From NCBI RefSeq assembly GCF_009725165.1, contig NZ_WNZW01000014.1, forward strand, positions 1 to 64,000: a DNA stretch of 64,000 bases, in the 5' to 3' direction. Within the stretch, counting starts at the first letter, position 1. Every line of letters begins with the position of its first letter. A program made the translations under genes and the position numbers. The notes beneath the pieces are model-generated. The model was not told the origin of the DNA. It was given only the letters and a program-made list of their open reading frames with translations, and ran no database searches. This stretch comes from Paenibacillus woosongensis. GTDB taxonomy: Bacteria; Bacillota; Bacilli; Paenibacillales; Paenibacillaceae. Shown here piece by piece: positions 51,673 to 60,148 of this stretch.

Positions 51673-51744
51673 CATTGCTTGCCAAATTCAGCTTCAAGTT
51701 CACGTATGTTCATGTGTATTCACTGAAATCTTCACGTATGAACG

Positions 51745-53895
51745 TTACGCCGCATGCAGTGCAGTATGGCCAAGCAAACGATCGAACCATACTGACCGAT
51801 GCGCGGCAACCACCAGCTCGTTGAGCGGAAGGATTCCCGCCTGAGGGAGCGGCTGCGCACTTACGTTAGCGATCGTTACCGTCTTCGTGAGTACGTTGGC
51901 GCTATCCTGCTTCAAGCGCAGGTTCGCAGCACCCGCCTGGTTCGGTTTAAGCTGGACGATCAGGTCCTTCGAAGCCTTGCCCTGCGCATTGGCCGTCAGG
52001 GAAAAGCTCGGGCTGTACCCGTAAGCGGACCACGAGCCATCGCTATTTTTGAACCGGGCGATCTGCTCGCCGCCGCTAAGATATATTCCAACCGCAAGAC
52101 CGGTTACCGTCTGCCCCGGGTTCAGGCCATCGGCGGTCAAGCGGATTGTAAATTCCTGCGCGCTCGGCAGCTGGGATTGGTGGACGAAGGCATATACCGG
52201 CTCGGCCGCTGGCGGCTGCGAAGAGCCGTAAGAACCCGGCTTGAAGGTGGATGGATCATACCACTTGTAGCCCGCGGCCGGCGCGGACCAAGGCTCTGAC
52301 ATCGGTTCCGTCGAAGCCGCTGGCATCTCGTCCGCGCGCAGCACTGTCGGCGTATCGAGCACAAGTCCGGATACTTCGCTTAGGGAAGTGTAGTTTTCCT
52401 TATGGGCGAGCCATTTCACGGTCTGGACGAGAAACAGTCCGTCATCCACTTCCTTGAAGCCGTCATACGTTGTCTTCTTTGCTCCATTTTCCTCGCGGAC
52501 GTATTTTGGCGTAGCATCCTCAACGGGCGAGGAATCGCCGATGAACGCCGCTTTGCCAAGTCCAATTTTGGCGATAGCCGCATACGGTCCTTCGGCCCGG
52601 CCGCCGCCGTTATAGACGCCGCTGTCCACGGCGCTTCCCCACTTCGGCACACCGGTCGGAACGTATACGATACCCTTGGCCTTCGCGGGATCAATAATCG
52701 CCAGCGTTGAACCGGCATGCATGGCGACTGCGCTTACGCCCGATGTAATCCCGAACGACTGGGACGGAGCGACAATATCAGTCGCATTCACGTCGCCAAG
52801 CGCATTATAGCGGAAGCGCACGCCAAAATGATTGGCAAGCCAGTCCGAACTTGTTACGTTCTGCATCGCCGGGGAGGACGCTTCTTCCGCGCTCATACCC
52901 TTGGCCGGCAGCCCGTAGGCGCCGCGGCGATAGCCGTTGAATACCTCGGAGGAATCCCAGCGGTTCTTGTTGCGGTCGGCATTGTAGTGGTCTGCGATGA
53001 AGAACACGGCGCCTCCACCTTGAACGTACTGAACGATCGCATCCTGCTCAGCGCTCTTGAAAGGGATATTCGCTTCGGGAATGACGAAGACGTCATAATC
53101 TTTAAGACGGTTGTACGTAATGGCGGGAGTATCGAATCGATGAGGGGTCGTGCGCTCCAGCGACTCTACTGCAAACCCTGCTCCACGCAGCCCATCGGCA
53201 AAATCGGAGAACGCCCCGTCGATAATCCAATCGGCTGCCCCTGCCGTCTGGGCGTGAGCGTTGTCGAAGAGCACTCTTTTGCCCGTGCCGTCCGGCAGTG
53301 ACGGGTTTGCTCCGCCCCCAGGCTGACCTGGCTGTCCTTCGCCTGGATTTGGCTGCCCTTCAGCATCCGCCAGCTGAATTGCGGACACGCTCTTAAGCCC
53401 GGCGAAGTTGTTATAAGCTGCAAGAGTACCCGTTACATTTACGCGTTGCCCGATCAGTCCCGGATTGCTCTGCAGCCCGAACTGGTCTCTGAGGCCGGCG
53501 GGAATTTGCACATCGATCAGCTTCGCCGAACTGCGCTCAGCCGGACTATCGGCAATCAAAAAATTGTAGTCATTCGCGAAAGGACCCTGGAACTTCGTTG
53601 TCAGCGAGCCGGTAGCATGTCCAACAATATAGCCGGAGACCTGTACAGATTCCCCGTTATTTCCTTTAGCAATCGCGTCAGCTACAGCAAGAGGCACAGC
53701 TGCTGCTTGAATATCAGCGCTAACAGTGTCTGCCGCATTCCAAGCGCTTGTCTCCTGGCTGGCCTGAAGCAGAATTTCCTGTGCGTTTTCTTGTGCGCTT
53801 GCTCCTGCAAACGGAGCTAAGCCCACCAGCATGGTTGCCGCAATCGCACCTGTCACTATCCGATTCAGCCACTTTCTTGCCCATTTCTTCCTCAT
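51745..53895 (-). CDS. Secreted protein with OB-fold (DUF6359-like) and GATase-like domains
   Basis: A 716-residue protein. The signal peptide ends LAPFAGASA (about residue 34). An OB-fold-like domain at about 70-175 (VADAIAKGNNGESVQVSGYIVGH; GLIGQRVNVTGTLAAYNN) resembles those of secreted nucleases such as YhcR. After a Pro/Gly linker, an alpha/beta domain starts GKRVLFDNAHAQTAGAADW and continues LKDYDVFVIPEANIPFKSAEQDAIVQYVQGGGAVFFIADHYN, similar to GATase-like or DUF4350 folds. The C-terminal part has a YKWYDPSTFKPGSYGSSQ linker and a beta-sandwich. No nuclease active-site motif is evident. The function is unknown. A GGAGGAATCGATTACGG leader precedes the ATG. Confidence 0.75.
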   Translation of the reverse strand: MRKKWARKWLNRIVTGAIAATMLVGLAPFAGASAQENAQEILLQASQETSAWNAADTVSADIQAAAVPLAVADAIAKGNNGESVQVSGYIVGHATGSLTTKFQGPFANDYNFLIADSPAERSSAKLIDVQIPAGLRDQFGLQSNPGLIGQRVNVTGTLAAYNNFAGLKSVSAIQLADAEGQPNPGEGQPGQPGGGANPSLPDGTGKRVLFDNAHAQTAGAADWIIDGAFSDFADGLRGAGFAVESLERTTPHRFDTPAITYNRLKDYDVFVIPEANIPFKSAEQDAIVQYVQGGGAVFFIADHYNADRNKNRWDSSEVFNGYRRGAYGLPAKGMSAEEASSPAMQNVTSSDWLANHFGVRFRYNALGDVNATDIVAPSQSFGITSGVSAVAMHAGSTLAIIDPAKAKGIVYVPTGVPKWGSAVDSGVYNGGGRAEGPYAAIAKIGLGKAAFIGDSSPVEDATPKYVREENGAKKTTYDGFKEVDDGLFLVQTVKWLAHKENYTSLSEVSGLVLDTPTVLRADEMPAASTEPMSEPWSAPAAGYKWYDPSTFKPGSYGSSQPPAAEPVYAFVHQSQLPSAQEFTIRLTADGLNPGQTVTGLAVGIYLSGGEQIARFKNSDGSWSAYGYSPSFSLTANAQGKASKDLIVQLKPNQAGAANLRLKQDSANVLTKTVTIANVSAQPLPQAGILPLNELVVAAHRSVWFDRLLGHTALHAA

Positions 53896-54003
53896 CCGTA
53901 ATCGATTCCTCCTTCACCTTCATTTCTTGGATTACATTTCCATCTTACATACGAAGGAATTCCTCACAATGGGTTTATTGTAAAGTTATTGTAAAATATC
54001 GCT

Positions 54004-54022
54004 GTTAGCCAACTTGTGGCTA
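54004..54022. promoter_or_regulatory. Palindrome in the divergent promoter region
   Basis: TTAGCCA and TGGCTAA, separated by ACTTG, form a perfect 7-bp inverted repeat between the secreted-protein gene and the CNNM gene. No T-run follows on either strand, so it resembles an operator. Confidence 0.5.
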
Positions 54023-54104
54023 AATTGTGTCATATATTAGCTTTCCAGTTGAGCATGCTATATAATTAATAGTATTTCATATATTTTATTTCATGAAGGA
54101 GTAG

Positions 54105-55439
54105 ATGAATCGAATGGATAGTGACAGGCTTTTGGTACTAAACTTGGTGCTGGTCGCCATACTAATCGGGTTTACAGCGTTTTTCGTAGCCGTGGAGTTT
54201 GCCATCGTACGGGTACGGGCAAGTCGGGTGGATCAAATGATAGCCGAAGGAAGCAAGAATGCTCTCTCGGTCAAACAAGTGACTAGCAATCTGGATGGTT
54301 ACTTGTCGGCTTGCCAATTGGGAATTACGATTACAGCGCTCGGACTTGGCTGGTTAGGGGAACCGACAGTGGAGAAAATACTTCACCCGCTGTTCCATAG
54401 TTTAAATGTACCTGAAGCAGTAAGCAGCGTTATTTCATTTATCATCGCTTTTGCCGTAATTACTTATCTTCACGTTGTTGTGGGGGAATTGGCTCCAAAG
54501 ACGATTGCCATCCGCAGAGCAGAGCAGGTTGCTTTGATTACAGCAAAACCACTGATTATATTCACTAAGATTATGCACCCTTTCATTTGGGCGCTCAACG
54601 GATCTGCGCTTCAGCTTGTACGCCTTTTTGGAATCAAGCCTGCCAGCGAGCATGAAGAAGCTCACTCCGAGGAAGAACTGCAGATCATCATTAACGAAAG
54701 CTTCGAGAGCGGTAAAATCAATCAAAGCGAATACGGGTACGTGAACCGGATTTTTGCTTTTGATAATATGTTAGCCAAAGAAATTATGGTTCCGCGCACC
54801 GATATGGTGTGCTTATATACAGACAAGACCCGGGAAGAGAACCTGGGGATCATCAAAGAGCAGCAGTATACCCGCTTTCCTGTTGTCGAGGGGCATAAGG
54901 ATAATATCGTGGGTATCATCAATACGAAGCAATTCTTTCTATCGTATGAGGATAACCCGAACCTGGAAATCTCCTCAATTCTACAGCCGGTTATGGCGGT
55001 ATCCGAGGTAACGCCGGTGAATGAGCTGTTAAAAAGAATGCAGCATGAAGGTACCCATATCGCGATATTAATCGATGAATACGGCGGCACAGCCGGGCTG
55101 ATCACCATCGAGGACATTCTCGAGGAAATCGTCGGAGAAATCCGCGACGAGTTCGATAAGGAAGAAGAACAGCCGATTGTCCATCTGGATGAATACCATG
55201 TGGTCGTTGACGGCAAGGTAACGATTAATCAGATTAACGACATCATGCTGACCGAGCTGAATACCGAGGATGTCGATACGATCGGCGGCTGGTTATACGG
55301 GATGAATCCGGAAATGAATGAAGACGACACGTTCGAGCACCAGGGGCTGATCTTCAAGCTGCTGGAGAAAGAGCCGCACCGCTTCAGAAAGCTGGAAATC
55401 ATCAAGCAGGCCCCCGAGCCTCAGGAAATCGAAGAGTAA
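54105..55439 (+). CDS. CNNM/CorC-HlyC family membrane protein with CBS pair
   Basis: A 444-residue protein. A CNNM (DUF21) domain with four hydrophobic segments covers about residues 1-190 (AFFVAVEFAIVRVRASRVDQMI; ACQLGITITALGLGWLGEPT). A tandem CBS pair follows at about 215-340 (VPRTDMVCLYTDKTREENL; ATHIAILIDEYGGTAGLITIEDILEEIVG). A C-terminal CorC/HlyC domain covers about 355-435. Family members are implicated in magnesium or cobalt efflux; the hemolysin name is historical. The ATG at 54105 lies very close to GAAGGAG, and an ATG at 54114 is an alternative start. Confidence 0.93.
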   Translation: MNRMDSDRLLVLNLVLVAILIGFTAFFVAVEFAIVRVRASRVDQMIAEGSKNALSVKQVTSNLDGYLSACQLGITITALGLGWLGEPTVEKILHPLFHSLNVPEAVSSVISFIIAFAVITYLHVVVGELAPKTIAIRRAEQVALITAKPLIIFTKIMHPFIWALNGSALQLVRLFGIKPASEHEEAHSEEELQIIINESFESGKINQSEYGYVNRIFAFDNMLAKEIMVPRTDMVCLYTDKTREENLGIIKEQQYTRFPVVEGHKDNIVGIINTKQFFLSYEDNPNLEISSILQPVMAVSEVTPVNELLKRMQHEGTHIAILIDEYGGTAGLITIEDILEEIVGEIRDEFDKEEEQPIVHLDEYHVVVDGKVTINQINDIMLTELNTEDVDTIGGWLYGMNPEMNEDDTFEHQGLIFKLLEKEPHRFRKLEIIKQAPEPQEIEE

Positions 55440-55440
55440 G

Positions 55441-55489
55441 AAAAAGAACCTCAATCCCGAGAGAAGCCTTTCGGAGATTGAGGTTCTTT
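55441..55489. terminator. Terminator between the CNNM gene and the nitroreductase gene
   Basis: AAAGAACCTCAAT and ATTGAGGTTCTTT form a 13-bp stem with inner pairing, flanked by A-rich and T-rich ends. It can serve both convergent genes. Confidence 0.88.
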
Positions 55490-55533
55490 CATGTTTGCAA
55501 ATGAGCAGAAGGGGGATGCCTTTCCTCCCTCAC

Positions 55534-56112
55534 CTACTCTTCATCGCCGATCCAGACGGTTTTGCTGCGGAAATCATCTCTTTTCCCTTTCAGCTCGCCC
55601 ATATCGGAAACGCCGAGATAAATGAAACCCAGCATTTTATCCTGCTCACGGAGACCAAAGGCTTCGTTCACGATGCTGTGGTAACAAGGTTCGCCGGTTC
55701 TCCATACCGCTCCCAGCCCTAAACTGTGCGCCGCGAGCAGCATGTTCTGTATTGCGGCAAATACGGCTCCGTATTCCTCCAGCTCGATCACGCCCGGCTT
55801 ATCGGTGGGAGTTACGGCTGCGGCAATGATGACAGGGGCGCGAAAGGCCTTGGCAAAAGCTTTACCCAACGCCTCCTGCGATTCGGGCGAATCGGGATTC
55901 TTCATGCCCTCCCGCATGATGTCGGCCAGCGCCTGACCCAGCTGCTCCCGGCCCTTGCCTCTGAGCACGAAAAATTTCCAAGGCTCGGTATGTCTATGAT
56001 TTGGCGCCCAGACTCCAGCCTCTAAAATTTGCTCGATCGTCTCTACAGGAATTTTGTCCTGCTTAACCTTTCCAATACTTCTTCTCGTATGAATAGCCTC
56101 TATTACGTCCAT
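55534..56112 (-). CDS. Nitroreductase-family FMN oxidoreductase
   Basis: A 192-residue protein from the ATG at 56112 (AAAAGGAGGAGGG upstream). The frame extends 34 codons further but lacks a ribosome site. The FMN-binding start is IHTRRSIGKVK, then WAPNHRHTEPWKFFVLRG. The dimer region is EEYGAVFAAIQNMLLAAHSLGLGAVWRTG, and LGFIYLGVSD follows near the C-terminus. It is like YdjA-type small nitroreductases. The substrate is not known. It is a single gene. Confidence 0.92.
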   Translation of the reverse strand: MDVIEAIHTRRSIGKVKQDKIPVETIEQILEAGVWAPNHRHTEPWKFFVLRGKGREQLGQALADIMREGMKNPDSPESQEALGKAFAKAFRAPVIIAAAVTPTDKPGVIELEEYGAVFAAIQNMLLAAHSLGLGAVWRTGEPCYHSIVNEAFGLREQDKMLGFIYLGVSDMGELKGKRDDFRSKTVWIGDEE

Positions 56113-56312
56113 TGCTCGTTTCCCTCCTCCTTTTAATTTCCATTCTAACATTGTAGAGCGCCAGGGAACATCTTTACGCCTCGCTCCTATATAAAAATCT
56201 ATCCATTCTCGCAAATGCCCGTATAATAGATTGTTGTGGAACTACGCTTAACGAAGCTAGCGACTCTAGCCATACCTGCCACCATGACACATCTTAGAAG
56301 GGAGTTAAATAC

Positions 56313-57194
56313 ATGTCTGGCCGTCAACGTGCCGGGGGAGCCTATGAAATCTTCTTTATCCTCGGCATCATTGCTATCTCTTTCTCGGCCATCTTTATTC
56401 GCTGGTCGAATGCGGAGGCATCCGTTGTCGCGATGTACCGCTTGTTCATTACCAATTTAATCCTGCTGCCTTTCGCCTGGCGACACAGGCATGAAATGCT
56501 GCGGCTAAAGCCGAAACAATGGGGACTGCTTGCCGCTTCGGGACTGCTGCTAGGAATTCATTTTCTGCTGTGGATGAATTCGCTGCGGTATACCAGCGTG
56601 GCAAGCTCTACGGTTATCCTTACGCTGCAGCCCGTGCTCGTCATGCTCGGCTCCATCTGGCTGTTCAAGGAGAGAATCAACCGAATGATGCTGCTCGGCA
56701 TGGGCATAGCGGTCGTCGGCTCCATCCTCATTGGCTCGGGCGACCTCCGTCTGTCGGGATCAGCCCTGTACGGGGATATTCTCTCGCTGCTGGGCACGCT
56801 GGCGATCTCCGTTAATATGCTGGTCGGCCAGCACTTGCGCAAGGATCTGGCTGCCCTGCCGTATAATTTCTGGATGTTCATCATGGCCGCTTGTTCCTTG
56901 GGCTGCTACAACCTTGCAATGGGTTATCCATTTACCGGTTATCCTATGAAAGAGTGGGGAATATTCTTCCTATTATCCGTCGTGTCCACCCTGTTTGGCC
57001 ACTACCTGTTTAACTGGCTGCTGAAGTATATGAATGCCACCACGGTTTCCATGGCTATTCTTGGCGAACCAATCTGCGCCTCCCTGCTCGCTCTGGTGCT
57101 CCTGGGTGAAATACTGACAGGATTGCGGTTATTTTCCGGATTGATAATCATAGCGGGCGTCTGGGTCTTCATGCGGCATCGGGAAGTAAGGTGA
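56313..57194 (+). CDS. EamA/DMT-family transporter
   Basis: A 293-residue protein with ten predicted membrane helices in two EamA repeats. Repeat 1 ends SLRYTSVASSTVILTLQPVLVMLGSIWLFKE. Repeat 2 ends NWLLKYMNATTVSMAILGEPICASLLALVLLGE. The family exports amino acids, nucleotides or other metabolites. The substrate is unknown. GAAGGGAG precedes the ATG at 56313. Confidence 0.92.
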   Translation: MSGRQRAGGAYEIFFILGIIAISFSAIFIRWSNAEASVVAMYRLFITNLILLPFAWRHRHEMLRLKPKQWGLLAASGLLLGIHFLLWMNSLRYTSVASSTVILTLQPVLVMLGSIWLFKERINRMMLLGMGIAVVGSILIGSGDLRLSGSALYGDILSLLGTLAISVNMLVGQHLRKDLAALPYNFWMFIMAACSLGCYNLAMGYPFTGYPMKEWGIFFLLSVVSTLFGHYLFNWLLKYMNATTVSMAILGEPICASLLALVLLGEILTGLRLFSGLIIIAGVWVFMRHREVR

Positions 57195-57322
57195 CATAAC
57201 CACGCTAGCGAGGCGCCGCCAAATTGAACATTCACATCTCATCCGTATCTAAAAACGTCCAGGTTCTAGCACACTCGCTTTTAAGACCGGGACGCATGTT
57301 TTGGTGTAAAAGACCCTGCTAT

Positions 57323-57643
57323 TCATTTCTTGCGCTTCCTTAATCTAATCAGCCTCGTTCGCAGCATGTAGTAGGCCATTGCCATGAGCAATAAACCGCC
57401 TATTTCCAAAACCAGGGTTATTCCGTCCGTGCGAGCTATGGTTCCAAATGCCACCTGCTGCTGTAAATGCTCTACTGATGCATAGTTATTAATAACATCT
57501 GGGACGTAATTTCTGGTCAACAGCGCCCCTTGCACGACCTGAAAGCCGACCACACCTGCCAAGATGAGGACGACAAAAATTATAGATTCAATGAGCGCCC
57601 GCTTGTTTAGCTTATTTAGGTTGTTTCGCTTGTTTAAGTCCAT
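57323..57643 (-). CDS. Small two-helix membrane protein, unknown
   Basis: A 106-residue protein from the ATG at 57643, which has AAGGAG 7 nt upstream; earlier in-frame starts lie at 57673 and 57685. The basic, Asn-rich start is DLNKRNNLNKLNKR. One membrane helix follows (ESIIFVVLILAGVVGFQVVQ), then an outer loop of about 40 residues and a second helix (ITLVLEIGGLLLMAMAYYML). The C-terminus is RTRLIRLRKRKK. The function is unknown. It closes a run of three minus-strand genes with the 169-residue protein and the WYL regulator. Confidence 0.6.
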   Translation of the reverse strand: MDLNKRNNLNKLNKRALIESIIFVVLILAGVVGFQVVQGALLTRNYVPDVINNYASVEHLQQQVAFGTIARTDGITLVLEIGGLLLMAMAYYMLRTRLIRLRKRKK

Positions 57644-57686
57644 TTTCTGCTCCTTGTTCCATTCCTTTCTCATAAGATAATACAAC

Positions 57687-58196
57687 TTATTCCGCCTCGA
57701 TTTTTACTACTTTAGTCCAGCCCAAATCCTGTCCAAATATTCCTTTCTCTTTATGAACATATACCAGGCACATATCTTCAAGAGAATTAAAATTATCATT
57801 TGCTTCAAAATACATTTTTAATTTGTGTTTCCCTTGTTCTGGAGGACTCCAAAACCCGATAAAATCCAAGTAACCATTATCATAATTCATCTGAGAAATA
57901 TTGTGCTTATGCAGCGCATCTGCAACCTTTACCTCGTCGTCCCCTGCACTTCCTATACTGCTCGGTCTAAAAAAGCCCTCATCCTCTTTAGCATCGAAAG
58001 ACATAGAATGCAATCCTGAAATATATGGGTATATCATATGCTGACTGTACTTTCTTTTGTCGATATAAACCTCAAGCAAATAATCTTTGTAGTCCATGTT
58101 CGGGTTAGAATTGGGCTTTAATACAGCCTCGATAAAGATATCTTCCGGAACTGTTTCATTTTTATCCCATTCTATAAAATACCATCTTCTCAACAC
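57687..58196 (-). CDS. Unknown 169-residue soluble protein
   Basis: It is read from a TTG at 58196 (LRRWYFIEWDKNETVPEDIFIEAVLKP) with AGGTGAAG just upstream, 5 nt after the WYL regulator stop, so it is probably co-translated. It is rich in aromatic and acidic residues and beta-like. The segment FIGFWSPPEQGKHKLKMYFE near residue 115 suggests a jelly-roll or immunoglobulin-like fold. No signal peptide or membrane helix is present. I recognise no family. Confidence 0.6.
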   Translation of the reverse strand: MLRRWYFIEWDKNETVPEDIFIEAVLKPNSNPNMDYKDYLLEVYIDKRKYSQHMIYPYISGLHSMSFDAKEDEGFFRPSSIGSAGDDEVKVADALHKHNISQMNYDNGYLDFIGFWSPPEQGKHKLKMYFEANDNFNSLEDMCLVYVHKEKGIFGQDLGWTKVVKIEAE

Positions 58197-58201
58197 TTCA
58201 C

Positions 58202-59188
58202 CTACCCTCTGTACAGCTCAACCATTGCCTCTGCTTCTAATAATACTCGATCACGCAGCTCCAGTGGCTCCATTACCCTGGCAAGCGATCCATAGCCAAG
58301 CAGAATTTCACATGCCGACTCCAGCGTATTGAACTCAGCAGCCGCTTCGATCCATCCTTGTTCTGCGGGCATCATATGGATTAGCTTGAGATATCGCTGC
58401 TGGGCTAGGCGCGGTAAAGCTGCTTCCTGAAATCTGAGCCGGGCGGGATAACGCGGAAGATTCGCTTTGAACTCTTCTGTTGAGCGCTCCCAATATAGTG
58501 CCAGGTCAAAAGAATCGGGACGCTGAAAAGATTTCTCCAGCACTTGGGCATTCCTGATCCGGGAGATTCGGTAAGTGCGCATTTCCCCTTCCACCCTGGC
58601 TACAAGATACCAGATACTGCTCTTGGCGACCAGCCCCAGCGGCTCGGCGATGCGCTCCACGGCCGAATCTTCCCGCCGGTAATCGAAGCGGAGCATGCGG
58701 TCCTGCCAGACCGCTTCCTGAATCGTCGGCAAATCGGGCAGCCGATCGGCGGACTGATGCCAGCCGGCACCGTCGATATGAATGCGCTGACGCACTCTTT
58801 CGGCTTCGCCTCGAAGCCGTTCGGGAAATGCAGCCAGCATTTTCTGAAAAGCATGCTCAAACACGCCTCCAAGTCCCAGGTCTCCTAAGAGTGAAGATGA
58901 ATGAGCCAGGAGCAGCGCCTGCATCTCTTCGGGCTTCATTCCCGTCAGATCAGTGCGGTAGCCCTCCGACAATACCCAGCCCCCGCTTGTTCCCCGTTCC
59001 GCATACACCGGAATTCCCGAGGCGCTTAGGGCCTCCATATCGCGGTGTATTGTCCGCTCGGATACCTCCAGCCTAGCCGCCAGTTCCCGCGTCGTGAGCC
59101 GTCCGTGATTTTGCAATAGCAGCAATATTGAAATGAGCCGATCCGCCCGCAAGCTGATTTCCTCCTTTGTACGTTTCCCTAGTTGCAC
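58202..59188 (-). CDS. WYL-domain transcriptional regulator
   Basis: A 328-residue YafY-like regulator. The helix-turn-helix at about residues 18-65 reads LLLLQNHGRLTTRELAARLEVSERTIHRDMEAL. The WYL domain is at about 150-215, with SSIWYLVARVEGEMRTYRISRI carrying the WYL and YRISRI elements. A WCX domain covers about 230-325. WYL proteins often sense ligands such as nucleotides and control stress or defence genes. Two small unknown genes follow in the same direction and may be targets. Confidence 0.9.
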   Translation of the reverse strand: MQLGKRTKEEISLRADRLISILLLLQNHGRLTTRELAARLEVSERTIHRDMEALSASGIPVYAERGTSGGWVLSEGYRTDLTGMKPEEMQALLLAHSSSLLGDLGLGGVFEHAFQKMLAAFPERLRGEAERVRQRIHIDGAGWHQSADRLPDLPTIQEAVWQDRMLRFDYRREDSAVERIAEPLGLVAKSSIWYLVARVEGEMRTYRISRIRNAQVLEKSFQRPDSFDLALYWERSTEEFKANLPRYPARLRFQEAALPRLAQQRYLKLIHMMPAEQGWIEAAAEFNTLESACEILLGYGSLARVMEPLELRDRVLLEAEAMVELYRG

Positions 59189-59364
59189 TAGGATTCATTG
59201 TAGCATGGATATATGACATGAAGTGTCATATATCGCGCCGCACGAAGCTCACAGCGCGCGGTGGCCGGCGTCACATGACGTGGTCAACCACATAACGCAA
59301 GAAGCGGCCACAGGTACAGGTATTCGTGTCCCAATTGATGAGCCTGCCCAGCCAAAATAGGATT

Positions 59365-59549
59365 CTAACGGACACACAGGGCGCTATTCCGTCTTTTTGA
59401 CTAAATTTAATATGCGAACGGACCCTGGTTCCGCTACTCGTTCTATATAAGCATGGTTTGCCCCACTTTTCACCCAATAGCGGAACTACGGTCCGTTGGC
59501 TTAGAAATTTGCGCCTATTTGGAGAAATAGCGGATCTAGGGTCCGCTAG
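59365..59549. repeat. Four-arm intergenic element, family A, copy 3
   Basis: Forward arms at 59365-59388 (CTAACGGACACACAGG, GCGCTATT) and 59415-59438 (CGAACGGACCCTGG, TTCCGCTACT). Inverted arms at 59476-59499 (AATAGCGGAACTACGG, TCCGTTGG) and 59526-59549 (AATAGCGGATCTAGGG, TCCGCTAG). Offsets are 0, 50, 111 and 161. It lies 559 nt past the MBL-hydrolase stop codon. Confidence 0.88.
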
Positions 59550-59587
59550 ATTGCCGGGAATCTAAAGTCACAGGAAGTAATCCGTCG

Positions 59588-59700
59588 TGTGCTTGAAATC
59601 AACAGGTACTTAAATCAACAGGCGCTTGGATCAACAATGTCCTTGGGTAACAGGTAATTAAATCAACAGTGCGCTCGGATCAACAGTGCTTGGATGAATG
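59588..59700. repeat. Tandem repeat of 16-17 nt units
   Basis: Seven degenerate units of the form GTGCTTGGATCAACAG follow one another, 38 nt after copy 3 of the four-arm element. DNA from 59700 to 59970 shows no gene; it contains looser echoes such as GCTTGGATTGAGCG. Confidence 0.75.
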
Positions 59701-59970
59701 GGCAGGATGAATGGGCCTGGACACAGTGGACTTGCAGGACATTGTACACTTCACCTGCAGTGTGCATGGTCAGACATCACGCTTAACCTACGGCGTACTT
59801 AGCCAGCAGCGTGCCGGCCCAACAATATACTTGGCCTAACACCATGCTTGAACCTTCAGTGCATTTGCTCGACAAATGAGCTTGGATTGAGCGTCCATAA
59901 GTCAACATACCAAATGGATCGGCGATCCACTTGATCTATGGCCTGCTCAATCCCCACACCAACCTTACTG

Positions 59971-60148
59971 CCGTAGGAAGAGGCTCCTTTCACGTACACA
60001 AAGCTGAGAAAGACGCTGCCCTACACGTACAAAGCTACCGAAGGAACGGCGCTCCTACAAGCACACAACGCTACAGAAGGAACGCCGCTCCCTACAAGTA
60101 CACAACGCTACCGAAGGAAGGCGCTGCCCTTCACATACACAAACCGCT
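59971..60148. repeat. Five-copy 32-38 bp tandem repeat running into the MBL gene
   Basis: Units start near 59971, 60006, 60038, 60074 and 60111 and contain GAAGGAACG, GCGCT and ACGTACACAA-type blocks. The last unit (60111-60148) is coding: it encodes the final residues ERFVYVKGSAFLR of the MBL-fold protein. The other four lie beyond its stop codon. Confidence 0.85.
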
